Positions 43,094 to 44,346 of a stretch of DNA of 44,346 nt are shown here, piece after piece. Every line of letters starts with the position of its first letter. The stretch's first letter is position 1. This DNA is from Bacteroidales bacterium (GTDB lineage: Bacteria > Bacteroidota > Bacteroidia > Bacteroidales > M50B96): assembly GCA_021740905.1 (NCBI GenBank), contig JAIOYV010000057.1:1-44346 (forward strand). The letters run 5' to 3'. Position numbers and translations under genes: made by a program. The notes under the pieces are model-generated. The model searched no databases and was not told the origin of the DNA. It saw only the letters and a program-made list of their open reading frames with translations.

Positions 43094-43154
43094 TTCATTT
43101 ATTTTACTCAAAAGTGGAAAATTATTATTCAATTTCGAAAATTGGAATGATTTC

Positions 43155-43188
43155 TTTGCTTTTCTCTCACTCACAAATTCTACCTTCG
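43155..43188 (+). promoter_or_regulatory. candidate promoter of marC
   Basis: TTTG at 43155-43158 and TACCTTCG at 43181-43188 (one mismatch to TAnnTTTG) are separated by 22 bases, near the -33/-7 spacing of Bacteroidota. The ATG follows at 43211. The site would lie inside the antitoxin's possible upstream extension. Confidence 0.4.
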
Positions 43189-43210
43189 CAGCCTAAAAAA
43201 AATCGCAGAA

Positions 43211-43846
43211 ATGAACGAACTAGTTGAATATAGCCTGAAAGCTTTTGCCAGCTTTTTTTCCCTGATAAACCCCTTGGGCATTATGCCGGTGTTTATGTCG
43301 ATGACAGCTACACTGAGCCAGAAGCAGCGAAAAGCTGTGGCAACCAAAGCTTCGCTAACAGCTTTTGGGATGCTTATTTTATTTGCTTTGGTTGGTCAAT
43401 TAATTTTCAATTTCTTTTCCATTACGGTTGACAGTCTGCGTATTGTTGGTGGTGTGATTTTCTTTATGATGGGTTATGAAATGCTCCAGGCCCGGCTCTC
43501 GCGTATTAAAATTACTGCCGAAGAAGAAGCCGATTATGTAACAGATATTTCTATCACACCCCTTGCCATCCCAATGATTTGCGGACCTGGTGCCATTACC
43601 AATGCTATTGTGTTCTGGAACGATGCTGCCAATCTTTCTGAAATGGTAGTTCTATTGGCGGTAATTTTCGTGGTCATTTTCATTACTTGGATTGTGCTGG
43701 TGGGTGCTGGCCGGATAATGAATTACATGGGCGACACCGGAAATAAAATCATGCTCCGACTTATGGGACTGATTGTGATGGTAATTGCCGTCGAGTTTTT
43801 CTTCGCCGGGCTGAAGCCTATATTGAAGGGGATAATTGGGGGTTGA
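43211..43846 (+). CDS. MarC-family integral membrane protein
   Basis: An inner-membrane protein of the MarC (UPF0056) family, whose transport role is unclear; the old link to multiple antibiotic resistance has not held up. 211 residues with six predicted helices. Family landmarks: 'FASFFSLINPLGIMPVFMSM' in helix 1, 'GQLIFNFFSITVDSLRIVGG', 'FFMMGYEMLQARLS', 'SITPLAIPMICGPGAITNAI' (the conserved PLA-P-x-x-x-GPGAI motif) and 'IMLRLMGLIVMVIAVEFFFA' with GLKPIL. The length is normal and the motifs are complete. It is transcribed away from the toxin-antitoxin remnant, apparently alone. Confidence 0.93.
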   Translation: MNELVEYSLKAFASFFSLINPLGIMPVFMSMTATLSQKQRKAVATKASLTAFGMLILFALVGQLIFNFFSITVDSLRIVGGVIFFMMGYEMLQARLSRIKITAEEEADYVTDISITPLAIPMICGPGAITNAIVFWNDAANLSEMVVLLAVIFVVIFITWIVLVGAGRIMNYMGDTGNKIMLRLMGLIVMVIAVEFFFAGLKPILKGIIGG

Positions 43847-44153
43847 ACGAGAACCAATTAGATGCTAAAATAGGCTTGTGTCTTAGGCAATAAGCGAAGC
43901 AGGATAAATTCAGCTCTCATCATATTTGTGTATAAAATTAAATAATCCAAATCAATATATTTTTTCACTACTAACCGACAAAAAATAAAAGAAGGGTACA
44001 GCCTTGCGGGTTCCCCTCCATGTTGTAATTTGGTTTATACTGAAAACGGGATAAATTTCTGCAATAGGACAAAATTCAATCGGTTGATAAAAGGTGGTAA
44101 TAATCAAAACCGTCTGAAAGTTTTAGGTGCTTGAAAATTCTTGCTACTTTTTT
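43847..44153. other. 307-base stretch after marC
   Basis: AT-rich with no good open frame, no terminator-like hairpin with a T run, and no recognised repeat until the REP-like cluster begins at 44154. Confidence 0.35.
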
Positions 44154-44333
44154 ACCATACTGTCGCCTCTCCGAGGCTATGTGGTCTTTATCTTTATTGT
44201 TTCTACAATACTGTCGCCTCTCCGAGGCTTATCGAATATTTAATAATTGAGTAGAGTTCCGTCAGGAACGGCAGTATGGTAGCAATTAAAAAGGAGCAAG
44301 TTTACCAAGCCTCGTTGAGGCGACAGTATGGTT
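44154..44333. repeat. REP/BIME-like hairpin cluster C
   Basis: Four units in 180 bases. Two point right: ACCATACTGTC + GCCTC-TCC-GAGGC (44154-44177) and CTACAATACTGTC + GCCTC-TCC-GAGGC (44203-44228). Two point left: GTTCC-GTCA-GGAAC + GGCAGTATGGTAG (44255-44282) and GCCTC-GTT-GAGGC + GACAGTATGGT (44309-44331). The four units are symmetrical about roughly 44243. Stem sequences differ but pairing is kept. Confidence 0.8.
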
Positions 44334-44346
44334 TGATAGATTTGAT

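Noticed and set aside
44154-44333. Possible CRISPR array because of four similar units.
   Set aside because: Units alternate in orientation, spacing is irregular, each unit is a hairpin plus foot, and no cas gene is present.
1-44346. tRNA, rRNA and known riboswitch signals, including a possible TPP element before thiL and an FMN element before ribH.
   Set aside because: No cloverleaf T-arm pattern or conserved riboswitch core was seen by eye; the leader of ribH is filled by a terminator and a -7 box.

Overview
This window looks like a chromosomal segment of a Bacteroidota bacterium, probably an anaerobic or microaerophilic member of the Bacteroidales/Marinilabiliales side of the phylum. The evidence: five secreted proteins end in a type IX secretion (T9SS) C-terminal sorting domain and a sixth tail survives as a fragment; Bacteroidota-type -7 boxes (TAnnTTTG) stand before several genes; Shine-Dalgarno sequences are weak; and a peroxide/oxygen defence cluster (PerR-type regulator, flavin reductase-rubredoxin fusion, rubrerythrin) plus a hydrogenase maturation protease point to low-oxygen life. 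The assignment is inference from gene content. No tRNA, rRNA, CRISPR array, integrase or transposase gene was seen.

Layout. 1-0.95 kb: end of an unidentified gene, one small hypothetical gene, unassigned DNA. 0.95-9.9 kb: exported proteins (a large unknown, a LamG protein, a GH18 chitinase, a seven-repeat propeller-like protein), with an aminotransferase, a DUF1573 protein and an EamA permease. 10.2-19.3 kb: valS, a cysteine-rich zinc-ribbon protein, a hydrogenase maturation protease, an NAD-dependent epimerase with an extra C-terminal helical domain, an M14 carboxypeptidase and ychF. 19.8-22.2 kb: an AT-rich accessory island with decayed hicAB, a T9SS-tail fragment, an unknown membrane or lipoprotein and a translationally coupled pair of small genes. 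22.4-30 kb: thiL, a nine-repeat 997-residue T9SS protein, an outer-membrane barrel and three tandem paralogous lipoproteins. 30-31.9 kb: perR-like, flavin reductase-rubredoxin and rubrerythrin as an operon. 32-36 kb: a RhuM-family gene, queG, a GxxExxY nuclease-fold gene enclosed by two large palindromes, and pepD. 36.5-44 kb: a DUF59 protein, sufE, radA, an Imm17-like protein, a TPR membrane protein, ribH, fabD, a toxin pseudogene beside an intact antitoxin, and marC.

Three non-genic systems stand out. First, short hairpins next to a fixed CTACCATACTGTC motif occur at 23.5, 37.6 and 44.2 kb. Their stems change in sequence but keep pairing, as in REP/BIME elements. Second, the GxxExxY gene sits between two nearly matching palindromes that share an 18-base arm, as a compact cassette would. 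Third, several intergenic gaps are bounded by short inverted repeats, including a 152-bp MITE-like unit at 3.7 kb.

Genes that plausibly work together: the redox operon at 30 kb; sufE with the DUF59 protein in Fe-S assembly; the secreted chitinase, carboxypeptidase and LamG proteins in polymer breakdown; and the tandem lipoproteins, possibly with the divergent barrel protein, at the cell surface. Most of the rest is housekeeping genes with small selfish or defence-type insertions between them.
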